Shown piece after piece: positions 7,348-15,159 of a DNA stretch of 31,295 bases. The notes under the pieces were generated by a model. The model did no database searches and was not told the origin of the DNA. It was given only the letters and a program-made list of their open reading frames with translations. Every line of letters begins with the position of its first letter. Within the stretch, counting starts at the first letter, position 1. The stretch is from assembly GCA_964472565.1 (NCBI GenBank), contig CAYYNB010000060.1, positions 1 to 31,295 of the forward strand, in the 5' to 3' direction. Both the position numbers and the translations under genes were made by a program. The DNA is from DATAMF01 sp964472565 (GTDB taxonomy: Bacteria; Chloroflexota; Anaerolineae; Aggregatilineales; Aggregatilineaceae).

Positions 7348-8334
7348 TTAAGGTAACGGCACAAAACCCAACAGCGTTTGAGGATATTTATCTGTGACCA
7401 GCAGAAAGCCGCGATCATCCAGCCGCTCGATGCCTTCCCAGTTGCGGGCGTCTGCGCCTTCGAGTTCCAACCAGATGGGATCAGCATCCGCAAGTGTGAT
7501 GCCGTCTGCGCCAAGCTGGAAAGCGACCAGCCGCTCCACCTGGGGATATTTTTCAGAGCCGCGCGTATCCGCCAGGGGATCGGTGTCCGCCGCCAGAAAA
7601 TCATCACCGGGATAAAAATAGTTGATGCCCCAGAACAGGCCGCTGGCATCGGGCAGAGTGACATCCGTCAGGCGATATTCGAGCGGGACAAAGGGGATCG
7701 TTTCTGAGGTGCTCAAGTCCGGGCTGACGCGGTAGACCTCGGCAGCGGGATTCACAACCGCGCCGTTGGCTTCATAAAAGGCCAGGAGCGCGCCGTCGGC
7801 GATCAACAGGCTTTCATAGGAGGTGTTGAAAAAATCGGTTTGGGGCAACAGTTCGACGCGGTTTTCCAAATCCAGCGTCACACCATCCGGCGAAAGCGCC
7901 CCGCTGATGAGATAGCCGCGCATAGTGCCGTCGGCGGCGATGGCTTCGATCAACAGGTACAGGGTGTCCGCCTGCACCACCGCCGCCTCGAAGCCGTCAA
8001 AACCGGGGATGGTGCGCGGAATGTCCGCGCTCAGAATGGGCAGCGGTTCCGGTTCGAGGGGGGCGGGCGAATCGGAATCCAGATAGGCCACAATATCCGC
8101 CTTGTCTAAGGTGAAAAACGCGCCTGCATCACCTTCGGAGGCATACAGATTCGGATTCTCGGCCACCAAAAGCAGCGTATCGCCGTACCACGTCAGGCCG
8201 GAGATTTCCGCATCCGCTTCTGCCGCCGGGCCAGCCAGTTCGATCCGCGTGACCGGCACTTCGGAGGGCTGCGCATGGGCCGCCGGGGCCAACATCACGA
8301 ATCCGCCAAGCAGTAACCCTAAGACTTTTCTCAT
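7348..8334 (-). CDS. Secreted beta-propeller-like protein (esterase-like/SdiA-regulated type), function unknown
   Basis: This 328-residue protein starts with a classical signal peptide (MRKVLGLLLGGFVMLAPAAHA, cleavage after AHA). The mature part has repeated hydrophobic strands with a pattern such as ISGLTWYGDTLLLVAENP near the start and IERLDDRGFLLVTDK near the end. Both resemble the first and last blades of phytase-like or SdiA-regulated propeller proteins. No cysteines or obvious catalytic triad are visible, and the lack of a lipobox suggests it is secreted rather than lipidated. AAGGAG precedes the ATG at 8334. It lies on the same strand, 72 bases upstream of the sigma gene, but the promoter found in that gap suggests separate control. 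The family call is tentative; secretion is firm. Confidence 0.7.
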   Translation of the reverse strand: MRKVLGLLLGGFVMLAPAAHAQPSEVPVTRIELAGPAAEADAEISGLTWYGDTLLLVAENPNLYASEGDAGAFFTLDKADIVAYLDSDSPAPLEPEPLPILSADIPRTIPGFDGFEAAVVQADTLYLLIEAIAADGTMRGYLISGALSPDGVTLDLENRVELLPQTDFFNTSYESLLIADGALLAFYEANGAVVNPAAEVYRVSPDLSTSETIPFVPLEYRLTDVTLPDASGLFWGINYFYPGDDFLAADTDPLADTRGSEKYPQVERLVAFQLGADGITLADADPIWLELEGADARNWEGIERLDDRGFLLVTDKYPQTLLGFVPLP

Positions 8335-8398
8335 TCTGATCTCCTTGATGTATGCTGTCGGGACTCATCTCCTCTTTCCTCTTTCAACCGATGCCGTG

Positions 8399-8404
8399 TA
8401 CAAT
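8399..8404 (+). promoter_or_regulatory. Possible -10 element (TACAAT) for the TPR membrane protein gene
   Basis: TACAAT lies 39 bases upstream of the ATG at 8444 in the divergent gap. At 17-18-base spacing only pyrimidine-rich TTTCCT is found, so the -35 is poor. The same hexamer recurs upstream of other genes in the window (9308, 15103, 18861, 24597). Confidence 0.3.
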
Positions 8405-8443
8405 GAAGGCGATGTACGGTCTTTCCGAAGAGGGGGACAATGA

Positions 8444-9250
8444 ATGTCGCAGTCTGATCTGAATACGCGTCTACAAGAAGCCATCACGCTGGCACAAGCC
8501 GGACAGCGAACTGAAGCACGGGCGATACTGGAAGAAGTGGTGGCGGTAAATCCCCAGTTGGAACTGGCCTGGTTATGGTTAGCCACCGTCTCCACCAACC
8601 GCGATGAACGAATCGTGTTTTTAGAGCGGGCCTTAGCGTTAAATCCTTACAATCCCACCACGCGCGAAGCGTATACCCGCCTGACCGGGCAACCCTACCA
8701 ACCGCCCAGCGCGCCCGCTGACGTGGACGAGGTGCAACAACCGGCACCGGCCCGCCAACTGCCGTTAACCCCCGGCAATATTATCGTGATTGTGGCAGTG
8801 GCGCTGACTTCTATTGTGATTATCTGGGTTGCGATCAGTATTCGCAACCGCCAGCGCTCGGACGATGGGAACGGAAGCGAGGAGGCCACCGCTATCCCGA
8901 CGATCTACTATGCGCCGGACACCGCGACGACGGCCCCCATTATCCCGACAGATACGCTGGAGCCGACACGCCCCTTCCCCACGAATACAATCGGCCCGTC
9001 GCCCACCAAACTCACTTATCCGCCGACCTGGACGCCTTCCGTCACCTGGACGCCGGTTCCCACGAAGCGGCCCCCGGCGACCTGGACGCCGATTCCAACC
9101 TGGACTTCATCGCCCACCATCACGGATACGATGACGCCGCTGCCGCCCAGCGAAACGCCAACCCCGTCGAATACGCCCCGTCCGGCGACGATGACGGCCG
9201 AGGCGATTCAGACGCGAAATGCAGGCGATTCAGCTTCCCCGACGCCTTAA
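8444..9250 (+). CDS. Single-pass membrane protein with N-terminal TPR domain and Thr/Pro-rich outer tail
   Basis: This 268-residue protein has two TPR-like helical pairs at residues about 1-80 (EAITLAQAGQRTEARAILEE and ERIVFLERALALNPYNP), a Pro-rich spacer, and one transmembrane helix at about 111-133. After a basic stop-transfer segment comes an outer tail made of Thr, Pro and Ser with repeated WTP units (about 180-268). There is no signal peptide, so the TPR part should be cytoplasmic and the tail outside, probably glycosylated. The N-terminal part is similar in length and residue pattern to that of the gene at 11742-12608, so the two are likely paralogous scaffolds with different outer parts. 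AGGGGGA at 8431-8437 precedes the ATG by six bases. Partner and role are unknown. Confidence 0.8.
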   Translation: MSQSDLNTRLQEAITLAQAGQRTEARAILEEVVAVNPQLELAWLWLATVSTNRDERIVFLERALALNPYNPTTREAYTRLTGQPYQPPSAPADVDEVQQPAPARQLPLTPGNIIVIVAVALTSIVIIWVAISIRNRQRSDDGNGSEEATAIPTIYYAPDTATTAPIIPTDTLEPTRPFPTNTIGPSPTKLTYPPTWTPSVTWTPVPTKRPPATWTPIPTWTSSPTITDTMTPLPPSETPTPSNTPRPATMTAEAIQTRNAGDSASPTP

Positions 9251-9307
9251 AAGTTTGTTTTCGGCTAAAATACGGGGAAAAAGCTATGCACACGGGAAAG
9301 ATCATGA

Positions 9308-9313
9308 TACAAT
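9308..9313 (+). promoter_or_regulatory. Possible -10 element for the 65-residue protein gene
   Basis: TACAAT sits inside ATGATACAATCAT, a small inverted repeat (ATGAT/ATCAT) that could be an operator. It lies 72 bases upstream of the chosen GTG start. No good -35 is seen at standard spacing. Confidence 0.3.
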
Positions 9314-9385
9314 CATCAAGCGAACGGTAGGCGAGAACTTACCGGTGTGTTTCGTAGGATCTATTATCTACAAGGAGTGAACGCC

Positions 9386-9580
9386 GTGCCTATTGAATTC
9401 TATGATGTCAAAACTCGTCAGAAAGTTCAACTAAACGAATCCGATGTCGTCAAGACTACGTTCACTACAAAGAACGGTCAAACCCGTTATGGTCTTCGCG
9501 GGAAAACCAAGGATGGTCGCAATTTGACCAAGTTCGTCAGCAAGAGCGACTGGGATACAATGAAACTGCCGGAAGGCTAA
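9386..9580 (+). CDS. Small basic conserved-type protein of unknown function
   Basis: Starting at the GTG at 9386, this encodes about 65 residues (beginning V/M-PIEFYDVKTRQKVQLNES). GTG is preferred over the upstream frame start because AAGGAG (9372-9377) stands eight bases before it. The protein is rich in Lys, Thr and short beta-type segments (VVKTTFTTKNGQTRYGLRGKT), with no cysteines, signal peptide or membrane segment. It may be a small single-domain beta fold or nucleic-acid binder, but no family is recognised. It has its own leader of about 70 bases and a strong terminator, so it looks independently and possibly highly expressed. Confidence 0.75.
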   Translation: MPIEFYDVKTRQKVQLNESDVVKTTFTTKNGQTRYGLRGKTKDGRNLTKFVSKSDWDTMKLPEG

Positions 9581-9601
9581 ACACCAGACGCTCAAGTTTC
9601 C

Positions 9602-9633
9602 AAAAAACCCGCACCTGATCGTGTGGGTTTTTT
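9602..9633. terminator. Bidirectional Rho-independent terminator
   Basis: AAAAAACCCGCAC (9602-9614) pairs with GTGTGGGTTTTTT (9621-9633) over 13 base pairs with one G-T wobble and the loop CTGATC. It has an A-tract on one side and a T-tract on the other. It lies between convergent genes ending at 9580 (+) and 9679 (-) and can serve both. Confidence 0.9.
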
Positions 9634-9678
9634 GGTTGGGCAGCGCAAACCCTGACCCTACGAACCAGGGCCATCACT

Positions 9679-11643
9679 TTAAGGCGCGGCGACTGTTACC
9701 GGGGCAAACACCGGCTGTCCCGCATAGGCCATTAACTGGGCCACGCTGCTGCCGTTCGCCAGCCAGTACAGCGCCGCCGCTGGTTGGGTGGATTCAACCG
9801 CGACGGGGTCGGCCCCGGCCCGGAAGACCTCTAAAAGCGGCAGACCACTGCCAATCAGACTGAACAGCACACCGCTGCCATCGGGAGCGGGTGTGATGCG
9901 CCCCACGCCGCGCCCCTGACCCTGCCACAGAATCGTTTCCTGTTTGGTGGTCAGATTGACACTGGCTAAGGATACCTGATAAACCGCGATCTCAACCGGC
10001 CATGTCCCAAATACATCGGCGGCCATCGTTTCGTTGACATCTTCCACCGGGACGCTTTCGACCCGTGTTTCCACCGAAAAATAAACGGTCTGACCGTCTG
10101 TGCCCCAGGCGATCTGGCCGACACCAGCCCCTACCCCCAGATTGGTCCGCTGCCACGTCTGAAAATCCAGCACCGCCAACCCGGACGCGGTGCGCGCGAC
10201 AAAACGCTTACGATCCGGCGCAGGCGTGCCATCGATCAGATCGTCGCCCAGTGGAGTCAGTTTGCCATCGGCGGGATTCAGCAGGCCGATGCCGCTCGCG
10301 CATTGGGTGGAAATCAAAAACTGATCGTCGGACAGCCAAACCAGCACGGGGGTATGGCCGTTCGAGCCGGTTTCGATGAAATAGGGCTTATCCGCCGGGT
10401 CCTGGCTGTTCAGCGGGCAGGTATCCAGCGTAAAATTCCCTAACAGGCGCGACTCGCCGCCGTTGAAGCTCACCGCGCGAATCTCATACGCTCCCGCCGA
10501 CGACGCGGCAGCAACATAGGCGATCTCCTGGCTGTTGAGGTTCCAGCTTGGCGGGAAGCCCGGATCAACCCCTTCCGCGATCTTACGCGTGGACTGCCCG
10601 CCCGCGACATCCAACACGCGCAGTTCGCCGTCTGTCGCATCAATGAAGGAGAGATGCAGTCCATCGGGGGCAAAGTTCAGATAGCGGCGTTCGGCAGTGG
10701 GTACAACGGTGATGCTCCGGCCTGGGATGTCGTTCAGCGCCCCCAAAAATACGTCGCCGAGAAAGATATGCGCCAGGGGCAGCGCAGGCAGTTCGGCCAG
10801 ATCGGGGGCTGCCGCCTGCGGGGGGCCGGTTCCCGCATCGGGCGCGGGCGTGGTCGTGGGTCCGGCGACGGCGTCAGCAGGACCGAACTGGCTCAACATA
10901 TTCAAAAAGAGCTGATCCCACTGGTTGGCCTGATCCTGGGGAACCCACTGCTCAACCTGATAGGCGCTGCCATACTGGACAAAGGCCGACAAACGCCGCT
11001 GCTGGGTGAGAGTGTCACAGGGGACTGTATAGGTGGTGGTACGGCCAAAAACGCCCACTGTGGCGCGTCCACTGGGCACATCCTGCACCCCGGCCTGAGT
11101 CAGAACACTCTCGATCAACTGATCCGGCGTGACGCCTGCCGCGACTCGTCCCAAGACGGTGACAGCCATGCCCGGCTGATCACAAACGGCCTGTGAACTG
11201 GGGCCAAATAACACCTGCCCGGTGCCCTCGGTTACAAACCACGCTTCCGGGATCAGAATGGTAAAATCAACCGAACGATAGGTGGTCAGGCGCACATCGG
11301 GCGCAACATTAACCGCATTACATAACACGATGATTTTGGCATCGACGCTGCTGTGGACTTCGTAGCGCACAAAATTATCATAGAAAAAAGACCAGTTGTA
11401 CCCGTGAACGGTGCCAGGGGTGTACGTCTGGCCTTCCACGGGACAGCCCAGGCTGGTATCCGGCCAACTGGTACCGCCGTAGTTATATTCAACCAGCTTT
11501 AAGCCCGGCTTGCCGATTTCGGTTAACAGCCACTGCTCAACCACCGGGCGCACCTGTTCCGCCGGATCATCCTGGGCAAAAGTGGCAGGCGCAACGATCC
11601 CGCTCAACAGCAGTATGATAACCAACCATAAACGATAGACCAC
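9679..11643 (-). CDS. Secreted protein with C-terminal TolB/PD40-like beta-propeller
   Basis: This 654-residue protein begins with a signal peptide (hydrophobic about 5-23, cleavage near TFAQ). The N-terminal half (about 25-270) is an unrecognised region with several cysteines, including a segment that treats a fitted value as an exponent-like module (DFTILIPEAWFVTEG). A Pro/Ala linker (about 272-295) leads to a C-terminal beta-propeller (about 300-650) with PD40/TolB-type blades such as RYLNFAPDGLHLSFID, EIAYVAAAS and RITPAPDGSGVLFSLIG. Such propellers are usually protein-interaction or polysaccharide-associated domains. The start is GTG, preceded by GGGAG. It is the last gene of the minus-strand run beginning at 14889 and is separated from its upstream neighbour by a perfect hairpin. 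Function unknown. Confidence 0.75.
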   Translation of the reverse strand: MVYRLWLVIILLLSGIVAPATFAQDDPAEQVRPVVEQWLLTEIGKPGLKLVEYNYGGTSWPDTSLGCPVEGQTYTPGTVHGYNWSFFYDNFVRYEVHSSVDAKIIVLCNAVNVAPDVRLTTYRSVDFTILIPEAWFVTEGTGQVLFGPSSQAVCDQPGMAVTVLGRVAAGVTPDQLIESVLTQAGVQDVPSGRATVGVFGRTTTYTVPCDTLTQQRRLSAFVQYGSAYQVEQWVPQDQANQWDQLFLNMLSQFGPADAVAGPTTTPAPDAGTGPPQAAAPDLAELPALPLAHIFLGDVFLGALNDIPGRSITVVPTAERRYLNFAPDGLHLSFIDATDGELRVLDVAGGQSTRKIAEGVDPGFPPSWNLNSQEIAYVAAASSAGAYEIRAVSFNGGESRLLGNFTLDTCPLNSQDPADKPYFIETGSNGHTPVLVWLSDDQFLISTQCASGIGLLNPADGKLTPLGDDLIDGTPAPDRKRFVARTASGLAVLDFQTWQRTNLGVGAGVGQIAWGTDGQTVYFSVETRVESVPVEDVNETMAADVFGTWPVEIAVYQVSLASVNLTTKQETILWQGQGRGVGRITPAPDGSGVLFSLIGSGLPLLEVFRAGADPVAVESTQPAAALYWLANGSSVAQLMAYAGQPVFAPVTVAAP

Positions 11644-11677
11644 GCGAGAACTCCCTTAACGCAACTGAACAGACGGA

Positions 11678-11701
11678 GGGGCAGGTTTGTCTACCTGCCC
11701 C
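11678..11701. other. Perfect intercistronic hairpin without a T-tract
   Basis: GGGGCAGGT (11678-11686) and ACCTGCCCC (11693-11701) are perfectly complementary with a six-base loop, in the 98-base gap between two minus-strand genes. There is no T-run on either strand, so a standard terminator is unlikely. It may limit 3' decay or lower expression of the downstream gene. Confidence 0.65.
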
Positions 11702-11741
11702 CGATAAAAGGATAGCGCCCGATAAGCTGTGTGTCGAGCGA

Positions 11742-12608
11742 TTATTGCAGCAGTTCAACCCCCAGCGCGTAATCACCGCGCGGGCCATCAGGACGCCCGA
11801 TGATCACCAGGGCATAACTGCCGGACAGCGATAACTGCTGAGTCAGGGTGACGGTGCCGCTGTCTGCCGCGCCGACACCGATGGCAATGCGGTTGTTGTT
11901 CGCGTCCCATAATTCGAGAACGCGGCTGGCATCGCCAGCAACGGTAAACTGCAACAGCACCGCGACCTCATCGCCGTGCTGGCCGCTGAAGGTCCAGATA
12001 TGCGACTCGTCTTCGTTCAGTTCGCCGACGACCACGCCGCCCGGTTCAAGGCCCTGGCGCTGAACAACGGGGATGTCATAGGGTGTATCAGGATCGCCGC
12101 CGGAAACCGTCCCTAACTGGCCGCGTTCGCCCTGCTTGTTCCCCATGCCCATCGATTCGCCCATATCGTTCACCGCCCGATCCAGCCAGTCAATGGACGA
12201 AACATTGGCGATCACGGCCAGACTGCCGAACAGCAGCGAGATCACCCCCAAGACCATGATCAGATTCCAGACCCAACGGTTGCGCACCGGCTTGATCTCA
12301 ATGGTATTGGGGGAACGCTTCGGCGGCGGTGGGGGCGGCAATTCTTTGGGATCGAGGGGGTGTTCTTCGTTCAGACGGTCCAACAGCAGCCGCGCCGGGG
12401 CGTGATCCGGATTCAGTTGCAGCACGCGCACCAGCGCCAGCCGTTTGTCCTGGGGGACCACTGCCGCATGAGCCGCCAGCCACCAGGCATCGATATTATT
12501 CGGTTCAGAAGCCAAAACCGGCTTGATCAAAACACGGGCGGAATCACATTCCCCGGCTTTGATCAGCAGATAAGCCTCACGCAGCGTCTGGCGGGTTGCT
12601 GGGTCCAT
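11742..12608 (-). CDS. Single-pass membrane protein with TPR-like N-terminus and PPC-like outer domain
   Basis: This 288-residue protein has a cytoplasmic N-terminal helical repeat (about 1-80, with AYLLIKAGECDSARVLIKPV and RLALVRVLQLNPDHAPA), a Pro-rich stretch (PPPPPP near 91-96), a transmembrane helix (about 112-136) and an outer beta-domain (about 190-288). The outer domain matches the pre-peptidase C-terminal (PPC) pattern: GELNEDESHIWTFSG, then LELWDANNNRIAIG and a final GDYALGVEL. PPC domains are non-catalytic beta-sandwiches often found on secreted hydrolases. GGGGGA seven bases upstream supports the start. It lies 19 bases downstream of the HAD-like gene, so the two are probably co-transcribed. 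It shares the TPR-TM plan with the gene at 8444-9250. Function unknown. Confidence 0.8.
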   Translation of the reverse strand: MDPATRQTLREAYLLIKAGECDSARVLIKPVLASEPNNIDAWWLAAHAAVVPQDKRLALVRVLQLNPDHAPARLLLDRLNEEHPLDPKELPPPPPPKRSPNTIEIKPVRNRWVWNLIMVLGVISLLFGSLAVIANVSSIDWLDRAVNDMGESMGMGNKQGERGQLGTVSGGDPDTPYDIPVVQRQGLEPGGVVVGELNEDESHIWTFSGQHGDEVAVLLQFTVAGDASRVLELWDANNNRIAIGVGAADSGTVTLTQQLSLSGSYALVIIGRPDGPRGDYALGVELLQ

Positions 12609-12627
12609 GACAATCCCCCTGCCTACC

Positions 12628-13290
12628 TTATTTCAAAAACAGATCGCGCAGCCCATAAAGCGACGTGATCACGTAATCGGTCTGAACATTCGGATCATCC
12701 GGCATAAAGGCGATGGTGGTGATTCCAACCTGGGACGCGTTCGCTAACTGCTCGGTGGCATGCCCCACAAATACGGCCTGCGCCGCGCTTATATCCAGGC
12801 GCATCAAGGCCCGCTCGAACAGGGCGCTGTCACCTTTGAGCAGGCCGACTTCGGCAGACATCAAACACACCGACCATAAATCGGGGGGCAGGCCGCGCGC
12901 CGACAGCCACGATATTTTCTCGCGGGCATGGTGGGCGCTTTCGGAGATCAGCCCCAGCCGGAAACTGGCCTCATGCAGGGCATACAGGGTTTCGCTGACG
13001 CCGGGAAACAGTTCAATATCGGCGGCGTCCAGCAGCAGCGCCGCGCGACCTTCGGGGAAAAGCGCTTCGTCGGTGATGCCGTGAATACGCAAGATGGCAT
13101 CATAGAACGTTTCGCGCGAAATCCGCCCACTCTGCACATCAAAACGGGCCGCTCGCAGTGCCCGTTCGACAACAGAACGATGACGTAGTTTGAGACCGTT
13201 CTGGGCCAGAAACATCGAAAGATGACGATCTTCGCGCGGGCGATGATAGAGTACCCCACCGGTATCGAGGAGAATAACAGAAATAGCCAT
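12628..13290 (-). CDS. HAD-superfamily protein with degenerate metal-binding motif
   Basis: This 220-residue protein has the layout of HAD subfamily I hydrolases. Motif I is LLDTGGVLY (nucleophile Asp9; the D+2 position is Gly, as in the known DLGGV subgroup). A helical cap follows at about 20-90, motif II is GLISES (about 113-118) and motif III is the Lys of GLLKGDS (Lys152). Motif IV should read like GDxxxD but here reads GHATEQ (about 176-181), so both acidic residues that help hold Mg2+ are replaced. It may be a pseudophosphatase or use other ligands. No strong Shine-Dalgarno site precedes the ATG; an AT-rich region with TATACT on the minus strand near 13330 could give a local promoter. 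It lies between the glycosyltransferase and the TPR/PPC gene. Confidence 0.8.
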   Translation of the reverse strand: MAISVILLDTGGVLYHRPREDRHLSMFLAQNGLKLRHRSVVERALRAARFDVQSGRISRETFYDAILRIHGITDEALFPEGRAALLLDAADIELFPGVSETLYALHEASFRLGLISESAHHAREKISWLSARGLPPDLWSVCLMSAEVGLLKGDSALFERALMRLDISAAQAVFVGHATEQLANASQVGITTIAFMPDDPNVQTDYVITSLYGLRDLFLK

Positions 13291-13359
13291 AATTGGATGC
13301 AGTTTGTTTTAGATAATCTGATATTAAGTATACCAGAAAGCTCACATTGCGCGCAGCCG

Positions 13360-14889
13360 CTAGTTTTTCGCTACGCGGCACAACTCCACCGGCACCCCGT
13401 CAAAGGGACGATCAAAACGCCGGATCAGTTCGCAGGGATACGGAATCTGATCCAGTTGGGCGAACGGGGCCTCCGGTTCGACCAGCAGATACACGACACT
13501 TTCAGCAGCTAACGCCTCGGCAATCGTCTGGTTGACCGTCTCCATAAATTCGCCCTGCCAGCCGAAAAAAGGACAGGACAGGTTCACAAGGCCATCCTCT
13601 GGCAGATAGACGCGCAGGGCATGACAGCCCACCGTCGTACTGATCACCGGAATGCGTCCGCTGGTGGTCGAAGGCGGCAGCGACGGCAAATAGTGGGCGG
13701 CTTCAGACAGACCATAGCCGGAAGAATAGTTGGTGTAGTATTCCCAGCGATCATGACGAGGCAGGTGCAGCTTGAGCGGATCGTTCCAGGCGTCGCGAAT
13801 AAAAGGGCCACCGATCATGGCGATCCAGACGGCTAAGGACACAGCCAGAACAGGCCAGCGGAACGGGAGGCGATACAGTCCGGCAGCGACCAGCACCAGC
13901 AGCGGCGGCATGCCCAGCAGCCAGTAACGATTCGAGGGATCAGGCGACAGGATCAGGATCATACTCCAGGGCAAGATGACGCAGGCAGCTAAATATAAGG
14001 GTTGGGAACGTTCGCGGGTGAACAGCCAGAGGATGACCAGCAGCGCCGCGATCACCGCCCCGGCCCCGAAGAATCCGGCCAGCATATGCCACAAATTGCC
14101 CAGGTTATCCACGAAAACGCGGTGATTGTTGCCCAGCGATACCAGATTTTCGCCCACCAGCAGCACCGGCTCTTTTTTGACCTGGCGGAACAGCGGGAAC
14201 AGCATAAACGGCACGCCGCTGATCAGGTTGAAGCCATAGGAGGCGATCAAGGCGGGCCAGTAACGCGCCGGGATAAAACTTTGGAGCGTGGGGGATTTTT
14301 TAGTGCCGCTGCCCAAGATGATCACCGCGACCAGCGGCACCAGCGCAAAGGGGGCCGCCGTCAGCTTGGCGAGAATCGCCAGCGAAACAAACAGGCCGCA
14401 GCGTAAACCGTTCGCGCGCGTGGGATGGCGCGCAACACGAATGCTCATCCATACGGCCAACATGCCAAACGCCGCCGCCAACTGATCGGCCAGAATCAGG
14501 CGCTCGTAGAAGATCAGATAGGGGGCGAGGCCATACAACAGCAGCGCCAGCAGCCCGACCGCAGCATTAAACAGTTCCCGCCCCACGCGATAGGTTGCCG
14601 CCGCGCCAATCAGCACAAACAACGCATAGACCAGCCGCCCCATGTGCAGCGCGTCCAGACGATCAAACCCGAAAAAGCCCAGCCAGTAATAACCGAACAG
14701 CTTGCCCGCTGTAAAGGAGGTTGCCGGGTTATCGAAGGTCCACACCACTTCACTCCGGCGGATATGCAGGCTTTCATCGTTGAAGACGGGCATCGCGCTG
14801 ATGGCGTGCGCACGCACCGCCAGAACCCCCAGCAGCAGCAGCGCCGCGAGAAACAGAGAAGTTGACGTGGATCGTGTTTTCAAGTTCAC
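13360..14889 (-). CDS. Multi-pass membrane glycosyltransferase (GT39/ArnT-like, GT-C fold)
   Basis: This 509-residue protein is very hydrophobic, with roughly ten or more membrane helices. The first (about 11-30) is followed by an outer loop with the acidic pair in FNDESLHIRR (about 36-45), where GT-C enzymes of the ArnT/PMT type carry their catalytic Asp/Glu. A second outer loop lies at about 70-85. The C-terminal 150 residues form a soluble outer domain (from about DRWEYYTNY). Such enzymes transfer sugars from lipid-linked donors to proteins or lipids at the outer face of the membrane. This would fit the many Thr/Pro-rich surface proteins in the window as substrates, but that is an inference. 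The start is GTG with a weak AGGT-type site; it is the first gene of the minus-strand run to 9679. Confidence 0.75.
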   Translation of the reverse strand: MNLKTRSTSTSLFLAALLLLGVLAVRAHAISAMPVFNDESLHIRRSEVVWTFDNPATSFTAGKLFGYYWLGFFGFDRLDALHMGRLVYALFVLIGAAATYRVGRELFNAAVGLLALLLYGLAPYLIFYERLILADQLAAAFGMLAVWMSIRVARHPTRANGLRCGLFVSLAILAKLTAAPFALVPLVAVIILGSGTKKSPTLQSFIPARYWPALIASYGFNLISGVPFMLFPLFRQVKKEPVLLVGENLVSLGNNHRVFVDNLGNLWHMLAGFFGAGAVIAALLVILWLFTRERSQPLYLAACVILPWSMILILSPDPSNRYWLLGMPPLLVLVAAGLYRLPFRWPVLAVSLAVWIAMIGGPFIRDAWNDPLKLHLPRHDRWEYYTNYSSGYGLSEAAHYLPSLPPSTTSGRIPVISTTVGCHALRVYLPEDGLVNLSCPFFGWQGEFMETVNQTIAEALAAESVVYLLVEPEAPFAQLDQIPYPCELIRRFDRPFDGVPVELCRVAKN

Positions 14890-14968
14890 CTGTACCTGTG
14901 AATGAGTCGATTTGCGCCTTAATTGTAGCAGGAGAATGCGGAATGGATCCCCTCGAACAAAATCTGGC

Positions 14969-15063
14969 CGCCCCTACAGGTGAGGATTCTCCGCCTGGGG
15001 AGTGCTCGGCTTCCAAAAGATGTGGGTAATGGATAGACCCACAGGAACATTGTACTGTGGGTC
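14969..15063. repeat. Second copy of dispersed intergenic repeat, with switchable hairpins
   Basis: The region between divergent genes (14890-15159) is gene-free. CGCCCCTACAGGTGA (14969-14983) and CAAAAGATGTGGGTAATGGATAG (two adjacent blocks, 15014-15036) match positions 59-73 and 147-169. The second block is followed by a perfect 9-bp hairpin, GACCCACAG (15036-15044) with CTGTGGGTC (15055-15063). The ACCCACA arm (15037-15043) could instead pair with the upstream TGTGGGT (15021-15027), so two exclusive foldings exist. Confidence 0.6.
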
Positions 15064-15102
15064 GCGGACAAACGCAGAGTTTCGGCAACGGGCAACCTAG
15101 CG

Positions 15103-15108
15103 TACAAT
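15103..15108 (+). promoter_or_regulatory. Possible -10 element for the alpha/beta hydrolase gene
   Basis: TACAAT lies 51 bases before the chosen start. A poor TTTCGG is found at 17-base spacing (15080-15085). It sits directly downstream of the repeat and hairpin ending at 15063. Confidence 0.35.
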
Positions 15109-15159
15109 GTCACGAGGGGGACGTTTTGGATTCCATGTTTGTAATATGAAAGGTTGTTC

